NCBI GenBank assembly: GCA_015067825.1
Contig: SVLQ01000005.1
Coordinates: forward strand, 62,001 to 126,000
Direction of reading: 5' to 3'
DNA: 64,000 bases
From: Oscillospiraceae bacterium
GTDB taxonomy: Bacteria; Bacillota; Clostridia; Oscillospirales; QAMX01
Position 1 is the stretch's first letter. Each line of letters opens with the position of its first letter. The translations under genes were made by a program, and so were the position numbers. The notes under the pieces were generated by a model that was not told the DNA's origin, searched no databases, and saw nothing but the letters and a program-made list of their open reading frames with translations. Positions 25,773-34,791 of this stretch are shown in pieces.

Positions 25773-27782
25773 GTGTTGACACAGAGATTTGGCTCAGATA
25801 TGCAGACAGATCCAAAGTTCGTGGACGACTTTTTGGCTGTTATTGCGCGTAACCCCGGTTGTTGTGACGAAGTTTGGTTGGCGAGTAACTATGGATTTCC
25901 CCCGATGGACGTTCACCGGCAGACTGTGGATTCCTTGATTGGTGTGGCGGAAAAACTCCGTGCGGCAGGTCTGCGCGTGTCGCTGCAGATCTCCAACACG
26001 ATTGGTCACGGGCAGTATATGTGCTCGAAAGACAACAGCGGACTGGTGTATCCGGGATCGCCGATCGAGCATATGGTCGGCCACGACGGAACGGTTGCGG
26101 AACTCTGTTTTTGTTGGAACGGCGAACACTTCAGGGCGTATGTCCGGGAAGAGATGCGCGAGTATGCACGGCTGCATCCGCATACCGTGTGGGTCGATGA
26201 CGACCTGCGTGCGACCAACCACGATCCGGTGCACTTCGGTTGTTTTTGCGCAGACTGCATTGCGCGCTTCAATGCGGAAAACCATACGGATTTTGACCGT
26301 GAGGGTTTGGTGGATGCGATCAATAAGGATATTGGTTGGCGCGAAAAATACGTGGCATTTCTGCGCGCCGGGATTGGCGAATTTGTTGAGCTGATCACAC
26401 GCGAATTTTGCGCGGTTTCTCCCGAAAGCGGTTTTGGCTTGCAATACTGCGCCCACGGCGGATATACGGGTTACGGCTATGCCCATGTGTTTGATGCGAT
26501 GCGCAGAGGCAGCGGCAAAGCTCCCAAAAGCCGACCTGGCGGCGGCGGATATGATGATCATGATCCTCGCGACCAGCTTTGGAAAGCATATTTTATGATG
26601 TGGCAGAACAGCATGCTGCCGGAATATGTGACGGAGATCCGTCCGGAAATTGAAAACCTGCCGTTCTACGTCTATGGAAAATCGCCGGCTGGTACTTGCA
26701 TGGAAACAAGTCTGTACCTCGCGAGCGGTGCGAATGCAATGAGCTATTCCATGCTGATGCACATGGAAGAGCCAATGGCTTACCATGAACGTATTTTTGC
26801 AAAATTTTCCGCTCACCGTGCCTATTGGGAGGCGTTGGCGGAGGCGAATATGGGCACGCAGGCAAGTGGGCTTTGCATGAGTTTGTCGGATTCGATGTGG
26901 AAACGTCGGCTTGGTGCAGAAGAGCGTTCGTTTGCATGGAATTGGGAGCCTTGGGATTGTCGGCTGAGCCTTGTGCGTGTCGGTATCCCTCATGCCTACA
27001 ACCGGAACGCTGCGGAACAGATTTATCTGTTGCACGAAGCCCATGCAAAATGCCTTTCCGACGCGGAAATCGAGACCTTGCTTGCGCGTCCGGTCGTGAC
27101 TGACGGACATGCGCTTGCTGTGCTGGCTGCGCGCGGCTTTGGCGAGCGGTTGGCGGCAACGGTCGCACCGCTTAACACACAGCCGATGTACGAACTGCTA
27201 TCTGAACATACGGTTTGCCGCGGACTTCAAAGCGGAATGATTGGCGGCGGCTTGGGGATGCGCAGTGATAATTTCCGTTTGATCTGCAAAGATGACTGTG
27301 AGATTTTGTCGTACTATCAGACTGTCAGCCGCAGTGTTGCGCCGATCGGCGACAGTATCTATCCGCACGGTGTGGCCACGGCGATCGTGCCGACGGTGTA
27401 TGGCGCAAAATGGGTGGTATTTGGCAGAGAACCGTGGCGGATGAATATCAGCACAACGATGCGCGATCTGGTTTTGCGTGCGGCCGAATATGCCGCCGGG
27501 CAGAAACGGTTTTCCGCGATTTTGGAATCGTGGCAGCAGGCGGTTGTGTTCCCGCGTGAAAACAGCGCGATGCAAACAACGAGTGTTTCCCTCTTGAATT
27601 GTACAATCGGCGATACCGAAACGTTGACGCTGCGCGTACGGCGGCCTGCGGGAACCTCGTTGTCGTGGATGACGGCAGAAAGCGCGGTCGAACCGCTTGC
27701 CGTGCAGTCCGACGGCGATGAGTTGGTGGTTACGGTACCCGCTCTGCGCCCATGGACGGTGGGAACGCTCTTTTTACGGTGA
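25773..27782 (+). CDS. Putative glycoside hydrolase, GH42-like barrel (beta-galactosidase-like)
   Basis: A 669-residue cytosolic protein. The GTG at 25773 follows GGAGG seven bases upstream. The first 400 residues resemble a clan GH-A barrel: VWLASNYGFPPMDVH, LRVSLQISNTIGHG, TVWVDDDLRA, a CFCADCIARFN segment (Cys cluster as in GH42 metal sites), and ASGANAMSYSMLMH. Residues 420-600 resemble the trimerisation-type flavodoxin-like domain (HALAVLAARGFGERLA), and the end is beta-rich, as in GH42. I could not place the two catalytic Glu residues, so the activity is uncertain. It sits between an ABC exporter pair and dut. Confidence 0.78.
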   Translation: MLTQRFGSDMQTDPKFVDDFLAVIARNPGCCDEVWLASNYGFPPMDVHRQTVDSLIGVAEKLRAAGLRVSLQISNTIGHGQYMCSKDNSGLVYPGSPIEHMVGHDGTVAELCFCWNGEHFRAYVREEMREYARLHPHTVWVDDDLRATNHDPVHFGCFCADCIARFNAENHTDFDREGLVDAINKDIGWREKYVAFLRAGIGEFVELITREFCAVSPESGFGLQYCAHGGYTGYGYAHVFDAMRRGSGKAPKSRPGGGGYDDHDPRDQLWKAYFMMWQNSMLPEYVTEIRPEIENLPFYVYGKSPAGTCMETSLYLASGANAMSYSMLMHMEEPMAYHERIFAKFSAHRAYWEALAEANMGTQASGLCMSLSDSMWKRRLGAEERSFAWNWEPWDCRLSLVRVGIPHAYNRNAAEQIYLLHEAHAKCLSDAEIETLLARPVVTDGHALAVLAARGFGERLAATVAPLNTQPMYELLSEHTVCRGLQSGMIGGGLGMRSDNFRLICKDDCEILSYYQTVSRSVAPIGDSIYPHGVATAIVPTVYGAKWVVFGREPWRMNISTTMRDLVLRAAEYAAGQKRFSAILESWQQAVVFPRENSAMQTTSVSLLNCTIGDTETLTLRVRRPAGTSLSWMTAESAVEPLAVQSDGDELVVTVPALRPWTVGTLFLR

Positions 27783-27803
27783 GACAAGAAAGGAAGGAAA
27801 CCA

Positions 27804-28244
27804 ATGGAGACTGTACGCTTTACGAAATTAGATCCGGCGGCGATCGTGCCGAAGTATGCGACGGCGGATGCGGCCGGGGCAGATCTTTACGCGCGTTTGC
27901 CCGAAGCGCTGACGATCGGCGCGGGCGAGACGAAAATGGTGCACACGGGAATCGCGATTGCCGTGCCGCAGGGCTTTGCGGGGTTGGTCTACGCCAGAAG
28001 CGGGCTTGCGAGCAAGCGTGGACTCGCGCCGGCAAATAAGGTCGGCGTGATCGATGCGGACTACCGCGGCGAGGTGATGGTCGCGCTGCACAATCACTCT
28101 CCGGAAGCGCAGACGATCGAGGACGGCGAGCGCATTGCCCAACTGGTGATCGCGCCTGTCGTGCAGGCGTTATTTGAGGAATGCGAAACGCTCGACGAGA
28201 CCGAACGCGGCGAAGGCGGTTTCGGATCAACCGGGAAGAAATAA
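27804..28244 (+). CDS. dut: dUTP diphosphatase
   Basis: Hydrolyses dUTP to dUMP and PPi, keeping uracil out of DNA. The 146 residues match the trimeric family. All five motifs are visible: ADAAGADLYA (1), YARSGLASKRGL (2), GVIDADYRGEVMVAL (3, catalytic Asp), DGERIAQLVI (4) and the mobile C-terminal GEGGFGSTG (5). It follows the GH42-like gene by 21 bases and is probably read from the same promoter. Confidence 0.97.
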   Translation: METVRFTKLDPAAIVPKYATADAAGADLYARLPEALTIGAGETKMVHTGIAIAVPQGFAGLVYARSGLASKRGLAPANKVGVIDADYRGEVMVALHNHSPEAQTIEDGERIAQLVIAPVVQALFEECETLDETERGEGGFGSTGKK

Positions 28245-28253
28245 AATACAACA

Positions 28254-28294
28254 AAAACAGCGCAGATACAATTTGTATCTGCGCTGTTTTTTTT
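28254..28294. terminator. Bidirectional intrinsic terminator
   Basis: A 17-bp perfect stem (28254-28270 with 28274-28290) with A and T flanks, between the convergent dut and Na/Pi symporter genes. Confidence 0.93.
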
Positions 28295-28302
28295 ATAACA
28301 TA

Positions 28303-30081
28303 CTATTTTTGCAGGTTGATGCGCGAGAAGTATTCGTTATGCAGGCGTGTGTATTCGCTCGTGAACGATTCGTCGGCTTTGTGCAGCTCAGAGAGCACGG
28401 CGTGGGCCATGGCCGAACCGGGCTCGCTGCTCAAGATCGAACCGGCGATGTTGGAGCAGTGGTCGGCCACGCGTTCGCAGTTGGTGAGGATATCCGAGAG
28501 AATGAAGCCGAGCTCGATCGTGCAGCGGCCTTCGCGGAGGCGCACGATGTGGCGCGCTTTCAGCTCGTCGCGGATGTCGTCGATGACTTCTTCGAGCGGT
28601 TCGATCGCGATCGCCAGCGCGTGGTCACGCGAGGAGAAGGCGGCTGTCGCTTTGTGCAGGATCTCGCGCAGCGCGCCGGAGAGCACCATGATCTCGTCTT
28701 TGGCGTCGTCGGAGAAGGTAATGCCTTTGGAGTGCATTTCTTCGGCGGCTTCGACGAGGTTGGCGGCGTGGTCGCTGATGCGTTCGAAGTCACCGATCGA
28801 TGCGAGCATCAGCGAAACGGTCTGCGTATCGTGGTCGGTGAGGTCGTGACCGCTGATCTTGACGAGGTATTCGCCCAAACGGTCTTCGTAGACGTCGGCT
28901 TCGCCTTCCTGATCCATGACCTTCTTGGCGAGCTTGGCATCGTAGTTCTGCAGGAGATCGAGTGCATCGAGCATGGTTTCAGTCGCGAGTTCGGCCATGC
29001 GGATGGTCAGTCTGTGGCAGCGCTCAACGGCAAAACCGGGGGTAGCGAGCAGGCGTTCGTCGAGCATAGCAAAGGTATTCTGCTCTTTTTTGGTGTGTTT
29101 GGTGCTCTTTTCGGGCACGATCTTGCCCGAAAGCTTGACTAAGAGGTTGGCAAAGGGGAAGAGCAGCGCGGTGGCAAACACGTTGAAGACCGTGTGCACG
29201 GCGGCGATATTGGCCGGTGTGGCCATGCCTTCGAGGAACGGCATCGCCACAAACGCTTTGACGATGTAGAAAACGATGAGGAATGCCGTGGTACCGATCA
29301 CGTTGAACAAGAAGTGGATCACCGCGGTACGGCGGGCGTTGCGGTTTGTACCACCTGTGGAGAGAAGCGCGGTTGCGCAGGTACCGATGTTTTGGCCGCA
29401 GATAATCGGGATGGCAGCCGAGAAGGAGATGAGACCGGCGGCCGACATTGCCTGCAGGATACCGACGGACGCCGACGAGGACTGGATGATCGCCGTCAGC
29501 AGTGCGCCGACGAGCACGCCGAGGAAGGGGTTGGAGAAGAGGATCAGCAGATCGGCAAACCACTGCTCATTTTTCAGCGGTTCGACTGCGCTGCTCATCA
29601 CGTCCATGCCGTAGAGCAGCAGGGCAAAGCCCATCAGAATGACGCCGAGGTCCTTGGCGTTGCGTTTTTTGACAAATAAAAAGAGCACGATCCCGATGAA
29701 CGCCGCGATCGGCGCAAGTGACGACGGTTTCAAGAGCTCTAAAATAATGTTATCGCCCTGAATACCGGTCAAGCTCAGGATCCACGCGGTCATCGTGGTG
29801 CCGATGTTGGCGCCCATGATAATACCGACCGCCTGCGAAAGCTTCATGATGCCGGAGTTGACAAACCCGACGACCATGACGGTGGTGGCCGACGACGACT
29901 GAATGATCGCCGTGACGCCGATACCTAAGAGGAACGCGAAAAAGCGGTTGGAGGTCAGACGCTCGAGGATGCGCTCGAGGTGACTTCCGCTCATTTTTTC
30001 GAGGCCGTTGCCCATGATCTGCATGCCGTAGAGCAAGAGGGCGAGGCCGCCTGCCAGAGAGACGATTTCGATGATACCCAT
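28303..30081 (-). CDS. Na/Pi cotransporter family protein with PhoU-like tail
   Basis: A 592-residue membrane protein expected to import phosphate with sodium. Residues 1-310 contain about eight helices and the paired inverted-repeat signature: AIIQSSSATTVMVVGF and AIIQSSSASVGILQ (QSSS motifs). Residues 350-590 form a cytosolic PhoU-like four-helix region (ERISDHAANLVEAAEE and CERVADHCSNIAGS, ExxxD motifs), which often links uptake to phosphate signalling. Single-gene unit; a -10 TATAAT lies at 30178-30183. Confidence 0.95.
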   Translation of the reverse strand: MGIIEIVSLAGGLALLLYGMQIMGNGLEKMSGSHLERILERLTSNRFFAFLLGIGVTAIIQSSSATTVMVVGFVNSGIMKLSQAVGIIMGANIGTTMTAWILSLTGIQGDNIILELLKPSSLAPIAAFIGIVLFLFVKKRNAKDLGVILMGFALLLYGMDVMSSAVEPLKNEQWFADLLILFSNPFLGVLVGALLTAIIQSSSASVGILQAMSAAGLISFSAAIPIICGQNIGTCATALLSTGGTNRNARRTAVIHFLFNVIGTTAFLIVFYIVKAFVAMPFLEGMATPANIAAVHTVFNVFATALLFPFANLLVKLSGKIVPEKSTKHTKKEQNTFAMLDERLLATPGFAVERCHRLTIRMAELATETMLDALDLLQNYDAKLAKKVMDQEGEADVYEDRLGEYLVKISGHDLTDHDTQTVSLMLASIGDFERISDHAANLVEAAEEMHSKGITFSDDAKDEIMVLSGALREILHKATAAFSSRDHALAIAIEPLEEVIDDIRDELKARHIVRLREGRCTIELGFILSDILTNCERVADHCSNIAGSILSSEPGSAMAHAVLSELHKADESFTSEYTRLHNEYFSRINLQK

Positions 30082-30177
30082 ATGGAATTATCCTTTCTTC
30101 CGCATATTGTCGCCAGCGGGCAATTGCGTGCGATCCGATCCGATGTCGGCCGCGTATTGTGATGATCGTACTCTGTT

Positions 30178-30183
30178 ATTATA
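30178..30183 (-). promoter_or_regulatory. Probable -10 box of the Na/Pi symporter gene
   Basis: TATAAT on the minus strand about 97 bases before the start; no good -35 is visible at 17 bp, so an activator may be needed. Confidence 0.4.
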
Positions 30184-30320
30184 TCACGGAATATCTGCAG
30201 AAGATAGGGCAAAATTCTCCAAGTCCTTGCAAACCGACAGACGGCTTTTCGGGGATTTTTGCCAGTTTTGCAGAAAAAGAGAGGAAGAACTGCGTGAATT
30301 ATCAAGAGAAAAAGAAAAAA

Positions 30321-30365
30321 CGCACCGTTTTGGCCGAAGTTTGCCAAAAACGGTGCGGTCTTTTT
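30321..30365 (-). terminator. Intrinsic terminator of the pncB operon
   Basis: Arms 30321-30334 and 30343-30357 with one bulge; a T-run follows on the minus strand past 30320. Confidence 0.8.
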
Positions 30366-30382
30366 GAAAATAGAGAGAATCC

Positions 30383-31240
30383 TTAGAATGCGCCGGCGTG
30401 CGAGGCGGTTTTGGCGCCGTTGGCGTTGCCAGCCTGGAGCGCGGTTTCGACGTCGTGCGTTTTCAGCCACGCGGTGAGATATGCCGCCGCGAACGCATCG
30501 CCGGCACCGACGGTATCTTCGACCGTGACGGGGATCGCATCGACGTGGATCGCCGTTTCGGCCTCGCGCGTGTAGGCGTCCGCGCCCTGCGCGCCGCGGG
30601 TAACGACGACGGTATGGCAGGGGTATTCATCGAGGATAAAGCGGGCAAAACGGTCGGCGGGCATAACGTCGTCGAAGAGGAGGAACGAGAGCGTATCGAC
30701 CTCGTCGTCGTTGAGCTTTAAGATCGTCGTGCGGTCCAAAAGATCGGAGACGAGTTCGCGGTCGTAGAGCTGTTTGCGGATATTGACGTCGTAGAGGCGT
30801 TCGGTGTCCGGCAGGACTGCGAGCAGGCGGTCGAGCGAAGAAGCCACCGTGTCGCTCCGTTTGGCGGCCAACGTGCCGAACACGACGGCATCGGGTGCGA
30901 GGCGGATCATCGCGGCCAAATCGCTCTCGGAGAGACTTGTTTGATCGTAGGCGACGTTTTCCGGAAGGTCGAAGCGGGAATCGCCGTCGAGCTCGGGGTG
31001 GACGATTGCCGTGCCGGTGGGATAGTCGGTCACGGTGACGAATCGGCAGTTGACGCCGCGCAGCTCAAGCTGTTCGCGTGCGGTGTTGCCGAGCTCGTCG
31101 CGGCCGACCGCCGAGATCATATAGCTGCGGCAGCCGAGCTTGGATGCGTGCACGGCGACGTTCATCGGTGCGCCGCCGAGATATTTTCTACCCGGATAGA
31201 CGTCCCAAAGGATCTCGCCGAGACAAAGGATCGTATGCAT
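30383..31240 (-). CDS. PfkB-family sugar kinase, fructokinase-like
   Basis: Phosphorylates a sugar, probably fructose, with ATP. The 285-residue protein shows LCLGEILWDVYPG at the start (sugar Asp), GGAPMNVAVHASKLG (signature 1), and DTVGAGDAFAAAYLTAW (signature 2, catalytic Asp of GAGD). The order MHTILCLGEILWD is typical of bacterial fructokinase and ribokinase-like enzymes. Last gene of a three-gene operon with an iron alcohol dehydrogenase and nicotinate phosphoribosyltransferase; the gap is 17 bases. Confidence 0.93.
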   Translation of the reverse strand: MHTILCLGEILWDVYPGRKYLGGAPMNVAVHASKLGCRSYMISAVGRDELGNTAREQLELRGVNCRFVTVTDYPTGTAIVHPELDGDSRFDLPENVAYDQTSLSESDLAAMIRLAPDAVVFGTLAAKRSDTVASSLDRLLAVLPDTERLYDVNIRKQLYDRELVSDLLDRTTILKLNDDEVDTLSFLLFDDVMPADRFARFILDEYPCHTVVVTRGAQGADAYTREAETAIHVDAIPVTVEDTVGAGDAFAAAYLTAWLKTHDVETALQAGNANGAKTASHAGAF

Positions 31241-31257
31241 AGTGGGATCTCCTTCCT

Positions 31258-32367
31258 TTAAGCGCCGACGCGCTTGCGCAAAATCGCGAGCAGCTCGTCG
31301 TAACCGACCGTATAGACCGCATTGGCGACGTTTTTGGCGCCGATGGTCTTTTCAGCGTAGCGCACGCAGAGCTCGTCGGAAAGCTTGAGATCGAGCGGCA
31401 TCTCGTCGCAGCTGCCGAGCAGGGCAGCGAGCTCGGCGCTGTCGGCCACGCCGCAGAGTTTGTAGATCGTTTCGGCGCGTTCGGGTGCGGCTTTGGCCAT
31501 GCAGGCGACGAAATCGGGCAGGAAATAGGCGTTGGCCCAGCCGTGCGGTGTGCCGTGGTTGTAGGTGAGCATATAGCCGGTGGAATGGACGAAGCCGGTG
31601 CCTGTGCGGGAGATGACCATGCCGGCAAGTGTTGAGCCGTAGAGCAGGGTCTCGCGGGTTTTGAGCGAGAGATCTCCGGCGACGATAGCGCGGATACCTG
31701 TTTGCAGCAAAACGATGGCTTTTTCGGCGAGTGCATCGGAGACTGCGTTGGCTTTTTTCATGAAGTAGCCCTCGACCGCGTGGGAAAGGGCGTCGACCGC
31801 CGTCGACATCGTAAACGACCGCGGCAGCGAGAGCGTGTAGGTCGGATCGCAGAAGGCAATCTTGGCGTACAGATCGTCGCCGGCGAAGGATTTTTTGTTC
31901 TCTAAGCTGGGAACGGTGAGGATCGAGTAGGGCGTGACCTCGCTGCCTGTGCCGGCGGTGGTGTTGACCGCAAGGATCGGCAGCGCGGGCTTGCGCGGTG
32001 CGGTGTAGATCTCTTCGGGGGCGAGATCGGGGTTGGCGGCAAAGGCCGCGACTGCCTTGCCGGCATCGAGCGGCGAACCGCCGCCGATCGCGAGTACGAA
32101 CTCCGCGCCGAAAACGCGTGCGAGCCGGCCGCCTTCGTAGACGGTGGCGAGCATCGGGTTGGGTTCGATGCGATCAAAGATCATGTAGTCGATCCCGGCA
32201 GCGCGAAGTGCGGCTTCGGCATCGGCGAGTGCGCCGCATTTTTTTGCCGAGGTCTTGCCGCAAACGATCGCACAGCGACTGCCGAAGGCGACAAAGTCTT
32301 TGAAATTGCGGAAACAGCCCTCGCCCGAGAGGATACGGACGGGATTGAAGAAATCCATGTTTGCCAT
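31258..32367 (-). CDS. Iron-containing alcohol dehydrogenase
   Basis: An NAD(P)-dependent group III alcohol dehydrogenase of 369 residues, reducing an aldehyde or sugar aldehyde in the cytosol. GGGSPLDAGKAVAAF (about 96-110) is the coenzyme-binding motif. Metal ligands are expected in DALSHAVEGYF and NHGTPHGWAN (two His) with an Asp near 195. The ATG follows AAAGGAA. It lies between a PfkB kinase and pncB, possibly balancing NAD(H). The alcohol substrate cannot be told from sequence. Confidence 0.93.
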   Translation of the reverse strand: MANMDFFNPVRILSGEGCFRNFKDFVAFGSRCAIVCGKTSAKKCGALADAEAALRAAGIDYMIFDRIEPNPMLATVYEGGRLARVFGAEFVLAIGGGSPLDAGKAVAAFAANPDLAPEEIYTAPRKPALPILAVNTTAGTGSEVTPYSILTVPSLENKKSFAGDDLYAKIAFCDPTYTLSLPRSFTMSTAVDALSHAVEGYFMKKANAVSDALAEKAIVLLQTGIRAIVAGDLSLKTRETLLYGSTLAGMVISRTGTGFVHSTGYMLTYNHGTPHGWANAYFLPDFVACMAKAAPERAETIYKLCGVADSAELAALLGSCDEMPLDLKLSDELCVRYAEKTIGAKNVANAVYTVGYDELLAILRKRVGA

Positions 32368-32385
32368 AACGGTTCCTTTCCGGCC

Positions 32386-33840
32386 TTACAGCTTGCCGCG
32401 CTTGGAGAGCATTTCGCGTTTGATCTCCCAGAGCGGACGCGTCAGGTCGACGTAGTATTCGTGCGGATTTTCGAAGCGCTTGACCTCGTCCCAAAGATGC
32501 GCGATGCAATCTTCGGCGTAGGCGCGGACTTCCTGCAGCGAGGGCAGCTTGTAGACGAGCTTGCCGCCGACGAAGATCGGCTGCAGCAGCTCGCGGACGG
32601 TGAAGTCGGTGAGGATCTTTTTCTTCCATGTGAATTCCGGGTGGAAGAGCTCGAACGGCTCGTCCTCGGAGATCGTTTCGTTATAAAGCGAGAGCACGTC
32701 GGCGGTGGCCATGCCGTTTTTGTCGTAGAAGCGCCAAAGCTTTTTGAAATGCGGCGTGGTGATCTTGGCCACGTTTTCCGAGAGCTTGATGCGCGGGCGG
32801 ATCTCGCCGTTGGCTTCTTCGACTGCGCAGAGCTTGTAGACGCCTCCGAAGACCGGCTCGCTGCGCGAGGTGATCAGGCGTTCGCCGACGCCGAAGGTGT
32901 CGATGGCCGCGCCCTGGTTGACGAGGTCGCGGATGATGTATTCGTCGAGCGAGTTGGAAACGACGATCTTGCAGTCGGTGTAGCCGGCCGCGTCGAGCGC
33001 GGTACGGATGCTGCGCGAGAGGTAGGTGACGTCGCCGGAGTCGATGCGGACGCCTGCCGGGCGGATACCCTGCGGCTTCAGGATCTCATCGAACACGCGG
33101 ATGGCGTTGGGCAGACCGCTGCCGAGCACGTCATAGGTGTCGAGCAGGAGCGTGCAGTTGGTGGGGTAGGCTTCGGCGTAGGCTTTGAAGGCCTCGTATT
33201 CGGTCTCGAACATCTGCACCCAAGAATGCGCCATCGTGCCGACGGCAGGAATGCCGAACATGCGGTCGGCGAGGGCGTTGGAGGTGACGGGGCAGCCGCC
33301 GATGTAGGCCGCGCGCGAGCCGTAGAGCGCACCGGCGTAGCTGTGGGCGCGGCGGGCGCCGAATTCCATGACGACGCGTCCTTTGGCGCTGCGGGCGATG
33401 CGGTTGGCCTTGGTGGCGATCAGCGACTGGTGGTTGATCGTCGCCAAAAGCATCGTTTCGATCAGCTGTGCCTGCGGAGCGGGACCGCGCACGACGACGA
33501 GCGGCTCGCCGGGGAAGACCGGCGTGCCTTCCGGGACGGCCCAAACGTCGCAGGTGAAGCGGAAATCGCGGAGATAGTCGATGAATTCGTCGGAGAACAT
33601 CTTCTTCGAACGCATATATTCAATGTCTTCGGGGGCAAAGTGCAGATCCTGCAGATATTCGACCGCCTGTTCCAAGCCGGCTGCGATCGCGAATCCGCCG
33701 CCGTCGGGAACCTTGCGGTAAAAGAGGTCGAAGTAGGTGATCTTGTCCTTGAGGCCGTGGTGCAGAAAACCGTTGGCCATAGTGAGTTCGTAAAAATCGG
33801 TCAGCAGCGAAAGGTTGATGCCGTTGAGCATTCTGTCCAT
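32386..33840 (-). CDS. pncB: Nicotinate phosphoribosyltransferase
   Basis: Makes nicotinate mononucleotide from nicotinate and PRPP, the salvage entry to NAD. I chose the ATG at 33840 (AGGAG eight bases upstream) rather than the TTG eight codons earlier, giving 484 residues. Motifs: LTDFYELTMANGF at the start, the catalytic region FGARRAHSYAGALYGSRAA, VRIDSGDVTYLS (phosphate/PRPP binding), and FGVGERLITS. Complete. First gene of the operon from the promoter at 33891-33919. Confidence 0.96.
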   Translation of the reverse strand: MDRMLNGINLSLLTDFYELTMANGFLHHGLKDKITYFDLFYRKVPDGGGFAIAAGLEQAVEYLQDLHFAPEDIEYMRSKKMFSDEFIDYLRDFRFTCDVWAVPEGTPVFPGEPLVVVRGPAPQAQLIETMLLATINHQSLIATKANRIARSAKGRVVMEFGARRAHSYAGALYGSRAAYIGGCPVTSNALADRMFGIPAVGTMAHSWVQMFETEYEAFKAYAEAYPTNCTLLLDTYDVLGSGLPNAIRVFDEILKPQGIRPAGVRIDSGDVTYLSRSIRTALDAAGYTDCKIVVSNSLDEYIIRDLVNQGAAIDTFGVGERLITSRSEPVFGGVYKLCAVEEANGEIRPRIKLSENVAKITTPHFKKLWRFYDKNGMATADVLSLYNETISEDEPFELFHPEFTWKKKILTDFTVRELLQPIFVGGKLVYKLPSLQEVRAYAEDCIAHLWDEVKRFENPHEYYVDLTRPLWEIKREMLSKRGKL

Positions 33841-33890
33841 ATCTGTTTCTCCTGTCTTCGCCAAGAAATTTCGTATATCACACCTATTAT

Positions 33891-33919
33891 ATTATAACAC
33901 AATTCATTCCAAATGTCAG
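33891..33919 (-). promoter_or_regulatory. Promoter of the pncB operon
   Basis: Minus strand: CTGACA (33914-33919), 17 bp, TATAAT (33891-33896). A second TATAAT overlaps it five bases downstream. Confidence 0.65.
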
Positions 33920-34041
33920 TTTTTTCTTCGCGAAAATTTCACCGATATCCAACGTGAATTTTTACTTCTTTTCTTGCAATTTGACACAGAATATGGTATC
34001 CTATGTTTACAGAATCTGATTGAATTCGGGAGGTTTTAACA

Positions 34042-34767
34042 ATGTCCAAAAAAGCATGGATCATACAGGGTGGTTGGCATGGCCATGAACCGACGCTGAC
34101 CTCGAAGCGTTTTGCCTCGCTGCTTGAAAAAAACGGTTATGAAACGGAAATTTTTGATACGCTGACGGTGTTGGAGGATCTCGACGCTCTGATGCAGATC
34201 GATCTGCTCGTTTCCTGCTGGACGATGGGTGAGATCTCTGACGAACAGGTGAAGAACGTTTCCAAGGCGGTTGGCGCAGGCGTTGGTTTGGCGGGCTGCC
34301 ACGGCGGTATGTGCGACTCGTTCCGCGAAAGCACGGAATGGCAGTTCATCACCGGTGGCCAGTGGGTCAGCCATCCCGGTGGCGACGGAATCGACTACAT
34401 GGTCAACATCTGCAAGGGTGCCAACCCGATCACCGAAGGCTTGGAAGATTTTCCTGTCTGCAGCGAACACTACTATCTGCACGTCGACCCGGCGATCGAA
34501 GTGCTGGCGACTACGCGCTTCCCGATCGTCAACTACTACCATATTTCCAACAAACCGGTCGATATGCCGGTGACGTGGACGAAGTTCTGGGGACTTGGCC
34601 GCGTGTTCTACACCTCGCTTGGCCACCACGACGACGTCTTCGACAAATCGCCGAACGCTGAGATCATGATGGAACGCGGTATGCTGTGGGCCGGCGAAGG
34701 CAAGCAGTATGCGGCTGATCACGGTCTGACGACCGAGCGCTTTGAAAATAGCGCTAAAATGTACTAA
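34042..34767 (+). CDS. ThuA domain protein
   Basis: A 241-residue member of the ThuA/class I glutamine amidotransferase-like fold, found beside sugar oxidoreductases and linked to trehalose or other glycan use. GGWHGHEP at residues 10-17 and GAGVGLAGCHGGMCDSF near 80 are the conserved loops (ThuA usually has GxHxxxxF), and SLGHHDDVF near 195 closes the site. The ATG follows GGGAGG. No signal peptide. It is 24 bases ahead of a Gfo/Idh oxidoreductase gene, the usual pairing. Substrate and reaction are not known for the family in general. Confidence 0.92.
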   Translation: MSKKAWIIQGGWHGHEPTLTSKRFASLLEKNGYETEIFDTLTVLEDLDALMQIDLLVSCWTMGEISDEQVKNVSKAVGAGVGLAGCHGGMCDSFRESTEWQFITGGQWVSHPGGDGIDYMVNICKGANPITEGLEDFPVCSEHYYLHVDPAIEVLATTRFPIVNYYHISNKPVDMPVTWTKFWGLGRVFYTSLGHHDDVFDKSPNAEIMMERGMLWAGEGKQYAADHGLTTERFENSAKMY

Positions 34768-34791
34768 TATCTGACGGACGGAGGAACGATT

